Assembly (NCBI RefSeq): GCF_009848505.1
Contig: NZ_WWDL01000025.1
Coordinates: forward strand, 31,674 to 95,673
DNA from: Muricoccus harenae
Lineage (GTDB): Bacteria; Pseudomonadota; Alphaproteobacteria; Acetobacterales; Acetobacteraceae
Length of the DNA: 64,000 nucleotides
Direction of reading: 5' to 3'
The notes under the pieces are model-generated. The model saw only the letters and a program-made list of their open reading frames with translations, was not told where the DNA came from and made no database searches. Position 1 is the stretch's first letter. Every line of letters begins with the position of its first letter. Below are positions 26,750-35,147 of the stretch, one piece after another. The translations under genes were made by a program, and so were the position numbers.

Positions 26750-27831
26750 TCAACCGCCCCGCTGCACCACGAGGCCGAAGGAGGTGGTGACCTGCCCTTC
26801 GGCCTCGATCTTGAGATGCGGCAGGGCATAGGGCGGCACGTCGATATGCGCGTCGAGCGGCGCGTCACCCGGATGCAGGTTCAGCGGCCAGACCACATGG
26901 CCGCGTGCGGCGAGGCGTTCCAGCAGCCGCTCGATATCGCGGCGGCGGAAGATGGAGAGGCCGGGCGTCTCCAGTGTCGTCTCGTTTGAGCCGAGATTGA
27001 ACTCGGTCGTGTGCACGGCCAGCCCGCCAGGGCGCAGCGTCTCCAGGCTGTTCTCCACGAAGTCGAGCCCGTGGTCGATGCTGCCCAGGTGTTCGAAGCA
27101 GCAGGAGGACCAGCAGGCGTCGAAGCCGCGAAGGTTCCGTGGAATGTCGTTCATATCCACCGAGCGGAACTCCACCCTTTCCCGGAAGCTTGCCTCGTCC
27201 AGCAGCCGCCGGTGGTAGAGTTGCATCAGCCCGGCCGCATGCTGGCCCGTGCTGTTCCAGCCCATGTCGTTCACCAGATCAGGCGGCGCATCCGTGGCGA
27301 GCACGGCGACGCCGTTGGCGGCCAGCATAGATGGCAAGGGCTCCTGACCCACGCCGAAGCCCAGCATGTGCGTGCCGGGACGGATCAGGTCCGCCGCGCG
27401 CAGGACGGAGAGGATCCAGCAGAACTCCCATTGCTTGCGATGGGGACGCGGCAGCTCGCCGATGGTGGCGCACCAGCCGGCATAATCAGGTTCGTCGAAC
27501 TGGCCGCCGTGCAGAGCTGGGTCGTCGGCGCCGAAAGGCGCGGCGGTTCGAGGCGCCAGGGGATTGTCGGAGAGGCCGGCGGCCCCAGCAGCCAGAGCGG
27601 CGCCGCATAGCCCGCCGGCCGAAGCGCCTGGCGGAGAGCTTCGGGTGACGCATGGCGGCGATGCGTCCTCAGCTCCACCCGATCCGGATCCCGGCCGAGC
27701 AGGAGGCGGAATGCCCAGACCACCGCCTCCGTCGGGAGGAGCTTGTCGGATGAACTAGCAGGCAAAAGAGGGTCGGCCAGCACCGGATCAGGCCCGCGGG
27801 GCCGGGGAAACGTCTTGCATCCCCCGATCAT
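26750..27831 (-). pseudogene. SAM-dependent methyltransferase with N-terminal helical domain, frameshifted
   Basis: Two same-strand frames together make one protein. The 5' frame gives an N-terminal helical segment (TEAVVWAFRLLLGRDP, ASPEALRQAL) and runs to TTQLCTAA. The next frame continues QFDEPDYAGWCATIGEL, then RKQWEFCWILSVLRAADL and the Rossmann start MLGFGVGQEPLPSMLAANGV, DACWSSCCFEHLG and LETLRPGGLAVHTTEF. Joining TTQLCTAA to QFDEPDYAGW needs one added base near 27501-27508 and yields about 360 aa, the shape of methyltransferases seen near glycan genes in this group. The start is uncertain (ATG at 27831 is used). It could be a real inactivation or an assembly error; the second half is otherwise intact. 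Confidence 0.75.
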
Positions 27832-27906
27832 AGGGCAGGCGAACATGGCCGGTCGAGCCGGGAGGCTTCGGAGCATCTAATCGAATATCGAGGAAAATCA
27901 GGCGAA

Positions 27907-27981
27907 TGGTGGGCGCAACAGGGATTGAACCTGTGACCCCCTCCGTGTCAGGGAGGTGCTCTCCCGCTGAGCTATGCGCCC
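27907..27981 (-). tRNA. tRNA-Val (GAC)
   Basis: A 75-nt cloverleaf with encoded CCA: acceptor GGGCGCA / TGCGCCC, D-loop AGCTCAGCGGGAGAGC, anticodon loop CTGACAC (anticodon GAC) and T-arm ACAGGTTCAATCCCTGT. Confidence 0.96.
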
Positions 27982-28169
27982 ATCCGCCGGGACCTGCCGC
28001 ATCGCGGCCGGGGCGCCCCTTTAGCGCGGGGACCCGAGCGGGACAAGCCCGAACGGCACAGCTTTCTTGCGCCGTGTGACTGGGCCCTGCCGATAGCCTG
28101 GCGCGGCGCTCCGGAAAGGCTTCGCAAGGCGCGTGACAGCCGCGCGCGGCTGTGGTGATTCGCAGATTG

Positions 28170-29048
28170 ATGGACCTTCCGATCCAGGCCCCGGTCGAGG
28201 CCGACTCCCCCCCGCCTTTCCTGCTCGAACGGCCTGTGAAGCAGGCCGCGCCGATCATCTTCGCATCCCCGCATTCGGGCCGGCACTACCCGGCTGCCTT
28301 CCTGGCCGAGAGCCGCCTGGACCCCGTGGCGCTGCGCCGGTCCGAGGACGGCTTTGTGGAGGAGTTGTTCGCCGACGTTCCGGCACATGGCGCGCCACTT
28401 TTGGCGGCTACCTTTCCGCGCGTCTATTGCGACGCGAACCGGGAACCCTGGGAGTTGGATCCTGGGATGTTCGACGGGCCGCTGCCCGACTTCGTCAACA
28501 GCGCCTCGCCCCGGGTGGGCGCCGGGCTGGGCACCATCGCGCGGGTGGTGGCAAGCGGCGAGGCCGTCTACCGGCGCCGCCTATCCTTCGACGAGGCCGC
28601 CAGCCGCATCCGGGCGCTATGGGAGCCGTATCACACGGCCCTGTCCGGGTTGATCGAGGAAACCACGCGGCGCTTCGGCTGCTGCCTGCTGATCGACTGC
28701 CATTCCATGCCTTCCCTCCCCGGCGAATCAAGCCGGGCGGCAGACATGATTCTAGGCGACGCGCATGGCACCGCCGCGGCGCCGCGCGCGACGCGGATGC
28801 TGGAGGAGTCGCTGACCGGCCTGGGTTACCGGCTGCGTCGGAACGATCCCTATGCCGGCGGCTACGTCACCCGCCACTATGGCCGCCCGCGGGACGGCGT
28901 GCATGTCATTCAGTTAGAGATCGCGCGCAGCCTCTACATGGACGAGCGCCGAATCCAGCGCCTGCCGGGGCTCGTGAGTCTGCGAGCGGATATGAAGCGA
29001 ATGGCGAAGGGGCTGGTGGAAGCGGACTGGTCCTTCCTGCGCCCCTGA
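28170..29048 (+). CDS. N-formylglutamate amidohydrolase
   Basis: Zinc hydrolase that releases formate and glutamate from N-formylglutamate (last step of one histidine pathway) or acts on related N-acyl amino acids. The 292 aa contain IIFASPHSGRHYPAAFL with the metal-binding histidine, LLIDCHSMPSLPG, and the C-terminal QLEIARSLYMDE with the conserved Glu. No other hut gene is present, so the physiological substrate is open. Start choice is weak: two GTG codons at 28152 and 28155 also fit; the ATG at 28170 is used because it precedes the MDLPIQAP segment. Confidence 0.9.
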   Translation: MDLPIQAPVEADSPPPFLLERPVKQAAPIIFASPHSGRHYPAAFLAESRLDPVALRRSEDGFVEELFADVPAHGAPLLAATFPRVYCDANREPWELDPGMFDGPLPDFVNSASPRVGAGLGTIARVVASGEAVYRRRLSFDEAASRIRALWEPYHTALSGLIEETTRRFGCCLLIDCHSMPSLPGESSRAADMILGDAHGTAAAPRATRMLEESLTGLGYRLRRNDPYAGGYVTRHYGRPRDGVHVIQLEIARSLYMDERRIQRLPGLVSLRADMKRMAKGLVEADWSFLRP

Positions 29049-29084
29049 AGGCCTCTGCCGCGCAGCCGGTGTAAGGCTGCAGGC

Positions 29085-29172
29085 AAAAAAAGAGGCGGTG
29101 CCAGAGGCACCGCCGAGTTTAGGGAGGAAACGTCCAAGAAAGACAGCAGCGCGACAACATCGCGTTGCTGCG
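29085..29172 (-). ncRNA. Candidate trans-acting sRNA with UUUCCUCCCU anti-Shine-Dalgarno motif
   Basis: The minus strand here has all parts of an independent sRNA of about 88 nt. A 5' hairpin (CATCGC / GCGATG) begins at the predicted start. An unpaired middle carries GTTTCCTCCCTAAACTC, whose CCTCC is complementary to ribosome binding sites. A terminator follows: GGCGGTGCC-tct-GGCACCGCC (29094-29114) and seven U. There is no gene on this strand for it to terminate. The UUUCCUCCCU core next to the terminator is, as I recall, the hallmark of the MmgR (alpha-r8) sRNA family of alphaproteobacteria, which controls polyhydroxybutyrate. Assignment to that family is by motif only. Confidence 0.7.
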
Positions 29173-29178
29173 ATGCAC

Positions 29179-29207
29179 AAACTAGTGCCGCACCCCCCGA
29201 TGCGCAA
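29179..29207 (-). promoter_or_regulatory. Sigma-70-like promoter for the sRNA candidate
   Basis: On the minus strand TTGCGC (29207-29202) and TAGTTT (29184-29179) are separated by exactly 17 bases. The predicted start at about 29172 coincides with the base of the 5' hairpin. Confidence 0.5.
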
Positions 29208-29284
29208 GTGTCGTATTGCAACGCACCATCACGGGAACGCGATAGCAGACCGGCGTCTGGCACTGTGCTTGAGCAGGCACCCCC

Positions 29285-30055
29285 ATGCGCCTCCTCACCC
29301 TGCTCCTCGCCATGCTTCCGGCCCTTGCTGAGGCCCAGCCCTCGCCCATCGCCCTCTGCCACGCGGCCATCGCCTCGGCGGAGCGGGAATACGCGCTTCC
29401 AGCAGGGCTTCTGGCCGCCATCGGGCGTGTTGAATCCGGTCGGCGGGAGCCCGGAACCGGCGAGAACGGTCCCTGGCCCTGGACCATGAACGCCGAGGGC
29501 TCCGGCAAATTCTTCTCCTCCAAGGCGGAAGCGGTTGCCGAGGTGCGGCAACTCCGTGCCGGGGGCATGCGGCTGATCGATGTCGGCTGCATGCAGATCA
29601 ACCTGCACCACCACCCGAATGCCTTCCCTTCCATCGAGGAAGCCTTCGATCCCCTCGCCAATGCCCGCTATGCCGCCCGCTTCCTGACGGAGCTGAAGGC
29701 CGCGAGCGGCGACTGGATGGTGGCGGCCGGAAACTACCACAGCCACACCCCGCACCGGTCCGAGGCCTATCGGGCGCAGGTCGCCCTGCGCTGGCCCGAG
29801 GAGCAGCGCCTGGCTGGCGCGGCGCCATCCTGGCAGGCCGGCTGGTCGAACGTGCCGCGCCCCATGGTTGCCGCTGCCGGCACTCCTGGGCTCAGCATCC
29901 GCGCCACACCACCGCCAGGTATCATCCGCATGCCCGGTGCGGCGCCGGAGGGAGAGCGCGGACGGGGCCTCGACTCCTATCGCAGCATGGCTATCCCGCT
30001 GGCCACCCGCGCCGTGCCGCTTCTGGCGCGCGGTTTGGCCGGGGTGCGCGGATGA
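29285..30055 (+). CDS. Secreted lytic transglycosylase (SLT domain)
   Basis: Peptidoglycan-cleaving enzyme of the soluble lytic transglycosylase fold. The 256 aa begin with a signal peptide (MRLLTLLLAMLPALAEA, cleaved near AEAQP). The catalytic glutamate is in LLAAIGRVESGR. GGMRLIDVGCMQINLHHHP and the helix FDPLANARYAARFL match the lysozyme-like fold, and MVAAGNYHSHTP is the usual NYN-type block. The C-terminal 80 residues are low-complexity and proline-rich. It starts 77 bp after the sRNA promoter on the opposite strand, so the two promoters diverge. Confidence 0.88.
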   Translation: MRLLTLLLAMLPALAEAQPSPIALCHAAIASAEREYALPAGLLAAIGRVESGRREPGTGENGPWPWTMNAEGSGKFFSSKAEAVAEVRQLRAGGMRLIDVGCMQINLHHHPNAFPSIEEAFDPLANARYAARFLTELKAASGDWMVAAGNYHSHTPHRSEAYRAQVALRWPEEQRLAGAAPSWQAGWSNVPRPMVAAAGTPGLSIRATPPPGIIRMPGAAPEGERGRGLDSYRSMAIPLATRAVPLLARGLAGVRG

Positions 30056-30121
30056 TCGCGCGTCGAAGCCGCCGATAGGAGTGAGCGCGCGGCCGTGGCA
30101 GGCCCGGTCGGAACACGCGGC

Positions 30122-31027
30122 TCAGCCCGCAAGGGGCCGCACTGCAGCCGGCGAGCCGTCCCGCATCAGCGCCGCGAGGGCGTCCATCGCCGCCGCGCGC
30201 GGATCCGAGGCGCGAACCAGCAGTGTGACCTCCCGCCCCACTCCCTCTGGCAACGGCGTGAAGGCCACTAGCCCTTCCACCGGGCCGAGTGCGGCCGCGG
30301 CAAGCGCTGGCATGAGCGAGGTCCCCTCACCGGCCGCGACCATGTGGCGCAGCATCTCCAATCCGGTGGCATGGCGGGTGCCGCGCGGCGCCTCCATGCC
30401 GCAGACAGCCAGCGCCTGATCGTGCAGGCAGTGCCCTTCCTCGAGCAACAGCAGCTCATCTGGAGGCGGCAGGGTGCCTGGCGCGGCGGGCGCAGGGCCT
30501 GGGACATGCATCAGCAGGAAGGGCTCGAGGAAGAGCGGCAGGGAACGAAGCGCGGCATCCACTGGTCCTGCGCAGCACAGCGCCGCGTCCAGCGCGCCGG
30601 ATTTCAGCGAATCGCGCAGCTCCGCCGTCCGCGCCTCGGACAGCACCGGGCGCATGGCCGGAAAGGCCTCGCGAATCGGGCGAAGCAGATGCGGCAGCAG
30701 ATAGGGGCCGAGCGTTGGGATGGCGCCGAGGCGGAAGGGCCCAGCCAGTGGGGCTTCTTCCGCGCGGGCGGCGAGCAGGAGCGCCCGGGCCTCGCGCACC
30801 ACCGCCGAGGCACGCGCCAGCACCGCCTCGCCGCGGGCCGTAACCAGCACACGTCCGGGCAACCGCTCGAACACCTGCGTGCCGAGGAGCGATTCAAGTT
30901 TGCGGATCTGCGACGACAAGGCGGGTTGCGAGACACCGCAGCGGTCGGCTGCGCGGCCGAAATGGCGGTGCTCGGCAACGGCGAGGAGATATTCGAGGTC
31001 CCGGAGGGACAGACCGGCAAGCGACAT
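30122..31027 (-). CDS. oxyR: OxyR, hydrogen-peroxide-sensing LysR-type regulator
   Basis: A 301-aa LysR-type activator with an N-terminal winged helix (LRDLEYLLAVAEHRHFGRAA, SQPALSSQIRKLESLLG) and a C-terminal sensor domain. The OxyR redox pair is present with exact E. coli spacing: GHCLHDQALAVC has eight residues between the two cysteines. It diverges from the Mn-catalase gene over 130 bp, so control of that catalase and self-regulation are expected. The ATG at 31027 starts MSLAGLSLRDLEYL, the family N-terminus. Confidence 0.93.
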   Translation of the reverse strand: MSLAGLSLRDLEYLLAVAEHRHFGRAADRCGVSQPALSSQIRKLESLLGTQVFERLPGRVLVTARGEAVLARASAVVREARALLLAARAEEAPLAGPFRLGAIPTLGPYLLPHLLRPIREAFPAMRPVLSEARTAELRDSLKSGALDAALCCAGPVDAALRSLPLFLEPFLLMHVPGPAPAAPGTLPPPDELLLLEEGHCLHDQALAVCGMEAPRGTRHATGLEMLRHMVAAGEGTSLMPALAAAALGPVEGLVAFTPLPEGVGREVTLLVRASDPRAAAMDALAALMRDGSPAAVRPLAG

Positions 31028-31039
31028 GGCATGACCCTC

Positions 31040-31076
31040 ATAAACGATGCCTATCGGGTCGTGAAGAAGCTTGTCT
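31040..31076. promoter_or_regulatory. Possible OxyR binding site between oxyR and the Mn catalase
   Basis: Tetranucleotides ATAA (31040), CTAT (31051), TGAA (31062) and GTCT (31073) are spaced at 7-base intervals, the geometry of the OxyR consensus ATAG-N7-CTAT-N7-ATAG-N7-CTAT. The left half fits well (7 of 8), the right half poorly. Confidence 0.35.
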
Positions 31077-31157
31077 TTGTCCTTATCGCCCCGTGCGGAG
31101 ATGGTCGCGTCGACGCCGGCCACAAGCCGGCGGATGGTGAAGGAAAGGACCGGACGC

Positions 31158-32054
31158 ATGTTCATCCGTATCGACAAGCTGCAGGTGGAGATGCCCCTGC
31201 CGAATGAGCCGGACCCCTCGGCTGCGGCCGCGGTCAACGAGCTCATGGGTGGTCGCTTCGGCGAGCTGACCACGCTGAACACCTACATGTTCCAGAGCTT
31301 CAACTTCAAGCAACGGGAGAAGCTGAAGCCCTTCTACGCGCTGATCGCCAATATCGCGGCCGAGGAGCTGGGGCATATCGAGCTGGTCGGCGCCGCAGTG
31401 AACGGGCTGCTGAACGGCATCCAGCCGAAGGGCGACGCCGCCTTCGCCGACAGTTTCGGCACGGCGACCATGGCTGGGCCGATGTACCACATCAATGGCG
31501 GCCACGGCGTGCTGCCGATGTCCGCCATGGGCCAGCCCTGGCGCGGCGACTATATCTTCAACAGCGGCAATCTGGTGCTCGACCTGCTGCACAACTTCTT
31601 CCTCGAGAATGGCGCGCGCACCGCGAAGCTCCGCGTCTATGAGATGACGAAGAACCCCGCAGCGCGGCGCATGCTCGGCTATCTGTTCACGCGCGGCGGC
31701 GTGCATGCGCATGCCTATGCGTTGGCGCTGGAGAAGCTGACCGGTGTGGATATGAAGAAGATGCTTCCCATTCCGAACATCGAGGGGAAGACCATCCCGG
31801 AATCCCTGCCCTTCATGGCCGAGGGCATGCATCGCCGCCTCTATCGTTTCAGCACCGACGACTATCGCGAGATGGGCGCCATTTGGCGGGGCGAGGCGCT
31901 TGATGGCAGCGGTCCGCTGGAGATCACCGACGGTCCGCCCACCGGCGGCCCGCAATACCAGCAGGAGGGCGTTGCCTCGGCCTTCATCCCGGATTACGCG
32001 CCGGAGGAGATCCTCGAGATAGCCCAGAAGCTCTACGCCAAGGCGGTGGGCTGA
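31158..32054 (+). CDS. Manganese (non-heme) catalase
   Basis: Di-manganese catalase that converts H2O2 to water and oxygen. The 298 aa form a ferritin-like four-helix bundle with the expected ligands: Glu in FGELTTLNTYMFQSFNF, Glu and His in AAEELGHIELVGAA, Glu in HNFFLENGARTAKLR, and His in RGGVHAHAYALALEKL. The start at 31158 (MFIRIDKLQVEMPLP) is the conserved N-terminus. It lies divergent from oxyR, which fits peroxide induction. Length and the C-terminal tail SAFIPDYAPEEI match the short-type enzymes of alphaproteobacteria. Confidence 0.95.
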   Translation: MFIRIDKLQVEMPLPNEPDPSAAAAVNELMGGRFGELTTLNTYMFQSFNFKQREKLKPFYALIANIAAEELGHIELVGAAVNGLLNGIQPKGDAAFADSFGTATMAGPMYHINGGHGVLPMSAMGQPWRGDYIFNSGNLVLDLLHNFFLENGARTAKLRVYEMTKNPAARRMLGYLFTRGGVHAHAYALALEKLTGVDMKKMLPIPNIEGKTIPESLPFMAEGMHRRLYRFSTDDYREMGAIWRGEALDGSGPLEITDGPPTGGPQYQQEGVASAFIPDYAPEEILEIAQKLYAKAVG

Positions 32055-32196
32055 TACCATGGTGATGGGCTCCTCGCGCCCGGCGCCAGTCCCCAGGTCG
32101 CGGCGTCCCGGCATGACCCCCGCCGGCCGCGCGGCATTGCGTCTGCTGGTCCGCCTGTTGGCGACCCGGCTTGGCGCGGGGAAGGCATGAGCCGGT

Positions 32197-32222
32197 GGCG
32201 GGGCGGGAAAACTTGCCCCGCC
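32197..32222. terminator. GC hairpin downstream of the Mn catalase
   Basis: GGCGGGGC and GCCCCGCC form an 8-bp stem with a 10-base loop, 143 bp after the catalase stop. No U-run follows, so this is a weak candidate. Confidence 0.35.
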
Positions 32223-32318
32223 CCTCCGCAAGCTTTCCCTATCGCAGTAATTGAGCGCAGCCCGTGGCCGCGGGCAGGCGGCGATGGCCTGTTCCGCGAC
32301 TGCAACGGAGACGCCGTG

Positions 32319-32948
32319 ATGTCCGCCACCTTCTACGTACCCTTCGGGGATAGTGAACTGATCAACGGTGCCCGGAACTTCCGGGCCGATGGCGGCAACC
32401 GCACGGTGATCCATGGCGTGGACCGCGCCGGTCTGGCGACGCTGGGACGTGACGACATCCTCTATGTGATCGCGCATGGACGCTACGGCAGCGGCTCGGA
32501 GATCGTCGGCGAGGTGAAGGGGCGGGTCTATGGCAAGCGGCGGGTAACAATGACGGCAAGCCAGCTTGGCGATGCACTGGTGGAGGACGGGCTGCCGAAG
32601 AACTTCGGCGATCTGCGCCTGATCGTCTGCTGGGGCGGGTATACGGGCGGCGACAAGGCTTGGGGCTCACACACGCTGAAGCGGAAAGAGGGCGACGCGC
32701 CCTTTGCCGGGCAGCTCTGCGGCGCCTTGAAGGGCCGCGGCTACCAACGGATCATCGTGACCGGGTACCGTGGCACGGTGTCCTTCAGCCCCAGGGAAGG
32801 CGGGCCGACGGTGAGCTCGCTGATGACGAACCTGAAGCCCAGCCGGCTGATCATGGAGACGCTGGCCCGCGGGTATGCGGGGGGGCTGAGGCCGAACGCG
32901 TCCGGCGCACTGACGCTCGACGACGACAGCCGCACCGTCTGGCACTGA
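32319..32948 (+). CDS. Uncharacterised protein with a His...Cys pattern like clan CD (caspase-type) peptidases
   Basis: A 209-aa protein I cannot assign. Hydrophobic strands are followed by a histidine in ILYVIAHGRYGSG (near residue 55) and a cysteine in LRLIVCWGGYTGG (near residue 108). This strand-HG and strand-C order is that of caspase, CHAT and C80 peptidase folds. It also has GQLCGALKGRGYQRIIVTGYRG and a C-terminal TLARGYAGGLRP segment. There is no signal peptide or membrane span. The ATG at 32319 is chosen because GGAG lies 8 bp upstream; the in-frame extension to 32187 looks non-coding. A hairpin follows. Codon use is like its neighbours. The peptidase idea is inference from pattern alone. 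Confidence 0.65.
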   Translation: MSATFYVPFGDSELINGARNFRADGGNRTVIHGVDRAGLATLGRDDILYVIAHGRYGSGSEIVGEVKGRVYGKRRVTMTASQLGDALVEDGLPKNFGDLRLIVCWGGYTGGDKAWGSHTLKRKEGDAPFAGQLCGALKGRGYQRIIVTGYRGTVSFSPREGGPTVSSLMTNLKPSRLIMETLARGYAGGLRPNASGALTLDDDSRTVWH

Positions 32949-32961
32949 TCACCAGGCCGGT

Positions 32962-32998
32962 GCCCGGAGCGATGCGGCGAGCCCGCGTCACTCCGGGC
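32962..32998. terminator. Inverted repeat between convergent genes
   Basis: GCCCGGAG (32962-32969) and CTCCGGGC (32991-32998) are complementary across a 21-base loop, between the ends of the unknown gene and the convergent D-aminoacylase. There is no U-run. Confidence 0.4.
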
Positions 32999-33014
32999 GC
33001 CGCCAGTGGCGCGA

Positions 33015-34466
33015 TCAGCGGTTGCGCGTCACCAGCCGCCCCGGCTTCTCGCCCGTCGCGCCCTTGGCTCCGGCATAGGTCGGCACGCCGTTGCACCACA
33101 CCTCCTCGATCCCCTCGGAAAGCTGCTTCGGGTTCTCGAAAGTCGCGCGGTCGCGCACCGTATGCGGATCGAACAGGACAACATCGGCATAGGCGCCCTC
33201 GCGCAGCACGCCGCGATCCACCATGCCGAAGATCTCGGCTGCGCGGCCCGTCATCTTGTGGATGGCGGTCTCCAGGCTGAACAGCTTCACGTCGCGAACG
33301 TAATGGCCGAGGACGCGCGGGAAAGTGCCCCAGAGGCGCGGATGCGGATGGTCGTCATGCGGGATGCCGTCCGAGCCGATAACGGAGAGCGGATGCGCCA
33401 TGATGCGGCGCACGTCTTCCTCGTCCATCTGGAAGGTGATCTGCCCAGCGGGCAGCAGACGGGAAGCGGCGCTACGGATGTCCGTGTTCCAACCGCGCGC
33501 CACATCCTTCAGGTACTTGCCCGCCATCTCCGGATGCGGGACGGACCAGGTGATCATCACCTCCACATCCTCCCGCAGCTTGTCCGGCATCAGCACGGTG
33601 GAGCCGGCGGGATAAGGATAGACGTCGAAGGCTAGGTCCTGCGTGCGTGCATATTCGGAGAGCAGCGGAAGGGTCTGGGTGGAGCGACCATAATTCTCCG
33701 GCATGGAGCATTTGTGGTGGCTGACATGCACGGCCACCCCGGCGCGCTTACCGATCTTCGCCGTCTCCTCGATCGAGGCGAGGATGCGGTCCGCCTCGTC
33801 GCGCATATGGGTGCAGTAGAGGCCCCCGAAGGGGCGGATGGCCTCGGCGACTGCGATCACCTCCTCGGTCGTCGCCTGCGCGTTGGGTGGGTAGTAGAGG
33901 CCAGTGGAGAAGCCGCTCGCCCCCTCCCCCATCGCCTGGCGAACCATGTCGTGCATCCGCGCGATCTCGGCATCCTTGGCCGGGCGGTACACATCGTTGT
34001 TCATGGTGATGGCACGCAGCGTCTGGTGGCCGACAAAGGCGTAGGTGTTCACCTCTGAGCCCTTCGTCTTCAGCGCTTGGGCGTATTCGCCGAAGCTGTC
34101 GAAGATGTACCAGCTCTCGTCGCCGAGCAGGTCGAGCGGCGGGATCGGCCGCTCCTTCAGACGTGCGGGCGACAGGCTGACGCCGCAATTGCCCACCACC
34201 ACCGTAGTCACACCCTGGCTCGTCTTGCAGGTGGTGCATTCCGGGCCGCAGAGCACGGCGCGGTCGTCATGCGTGTGGCTGTCGATGAAGCCGGGGGCGA
34301 TGGCCTTGCCGGTCGCGACCACCTCCCGGTCGGCAATCGCGCTGCTCAGGTCGCCCACGCCGGCAATCCGGTCGCCGCGGAGGCCGACATCGCCGACGCG
34401 GCGTGCCGTGCCGGTGCCGTCGAAGATCGTGACGTCGCGGATGATGGTGTCGCAGCGCAGGGCCAT
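33015..34466 (-). CDS. N-acyl-D-amino-acid deacylase (D-aminoacylase)
   Basis: Metal-dependent amidohydrolase that frees D-amino acids from their N-acyl forms. The 483 aa start with the small beta-domain typical of the family (DTIIRDVTIFDGTG). APGFIDSHTHDDRAVL holds the first metal histidines, HVSHHKC and CTHMRDEADRI the later ligands, and LSVIGSDGIPHDDHPHPR the catalytic Asp loop. With dadA and DpaL in the same window, it supports growth on D-amino-acid derivatives. It is divergent from the FUSC-like gene. Confidence 0.92.
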   Translation of the reverse strand: MALRCDTIIRDVTIFDGTGTARRVGDVGLRGDRIAGVGDLSSAIADREVVATGKAIAPGFIDSHTHDDRAVLCGPECTTCKTSQGVTTVVVGNCGVSLSPARLKERPIPPLDLLGDESWYIFDSFGEYAQALKTKGSEVNTYAFVGHQTLRAITMNNDVYRPAKDAEIARMHDMVRQAMGEGASGFSTGLYYPPNAQATTEEVIAVAEAIRPFGGLYCTHMRDEADRILASIEETAKIGKRAGVAVHVSHHKCSMPENYGRSTQTLPLLSEYARTQDLAFDVYPYPAGSTVLMPDKLREDVEVMITWSVPHPEMAGKYLKDVARGWNTDIRSAASRLLPAGQITFQMDEEDVRRIMAHPLSVIGSDGIPHDDHPHPRLWGTFPRVLGHYVRDVKLFSLETAIHKMTGRAAEIFGMVDRGVLREGAYADVVLFDPHTVRDRATFENPKQLSEGIEEVWCNGVPTYAGAKGATGEKPGRLVTRNR

Positions 34467-34576
34467 GGTTAGAGCCTTCTCAAGAGTGGACGCATGATGG
34501 CCCCACCCGCAGCCGTGATCCAGGCCCTAGCGAGCAGCGCCTGGATCGGGGCGCTCTCCCGGCGCAGCCTGCCGCG

Positions 34577-35143
34577 ATGACAGAAACAGCGGATGCGCTG
34601 AAGCGCCGCACCGATGGCCTGCCCGGACGCATCGAGCGGCTCGGCGGGCGCATGGCCAAGCTGCGCAAGATCATCCCGCTCCGGCAGAGGATGGAAGGCG
34701 GGCTGGAGCAGGGCGTCCTCTCGGCCGCCGCTGCGATCGCCGCCTACCTGCCGACCCAGGTCCTGGGGCTGAAGGAGGGTTTTTGGGGCGCCATCACGGC
34801 CATTGCCGTAGTGCAGACGGAGTTGGGCGCGGCACGCAGCAGCGGCCGGGACCAGTGCACCGGCGCGGCCGTGGGCGGAGTGATCGGGGTGGGGGTGGCG
34901 TTCGTCACGGGGCCGTTGCTGCTGGGCTATGCCCTGGCGGTGGTGCTCTCCGTGCTGGCCTGCTGGGTCCTCAACGTGGCCTCGGCCAGCCGGCTATCGG
35001 GGATCACGGCGACCATCATCCTGCTGGTGCCGCATACGGGCACGCCCCAGCACATGCTCACCTCCCGGGTGAGCGAAGTGGCCTGGGGGGTGCTGGTCGC
35101 GCTCACCCTGGTCTGGGCGCGGGAGCGCTTCCTGAAGCGCTGA
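34577..35143 (+). CDS. FUSC/aromatic-acid-exporter-like membrane protein
   Basis: A 188-aa membrane protein. After a basic N-terminal 45 residues come four or five hydrophobic segments (EQGVLSAAAAIAAYLPTQVL, EGFWGAITAIAVVQTELGAA, GVIGVGVAFVTGPLLLGYAL, VLSVLACWVLNVASA, VAWGVLVALTLVW). The WGAITAIAVVQ and AAVGGVIG pattern is that of the fusaric-acid resistance / YgaE-type half-exporters (FUSC_2). It is short for the family, lacking a cytosolic C-domain. The substrate is unknown. It is convergent with yaiI, 4 bp between stops. Confidence 0.75.
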   Translation: MTETADALKRRTDGLPGRIERLGGRMAKLRKIIPLRQRMEGGLEQGVLSAAAAIAAYLPTQVLGLKEGFWGAITAIAVVQTELGAARSSGRDQCTGAAVGGVIGVGVAFVTGPLLLGYALAVVLSVLACWVLNVASASRLSGITATIILLVPHTGTPQHMLTSRVSEVAWGVLVALTLVWARERFLKR

Positions 35144-35147
35144 GAGG

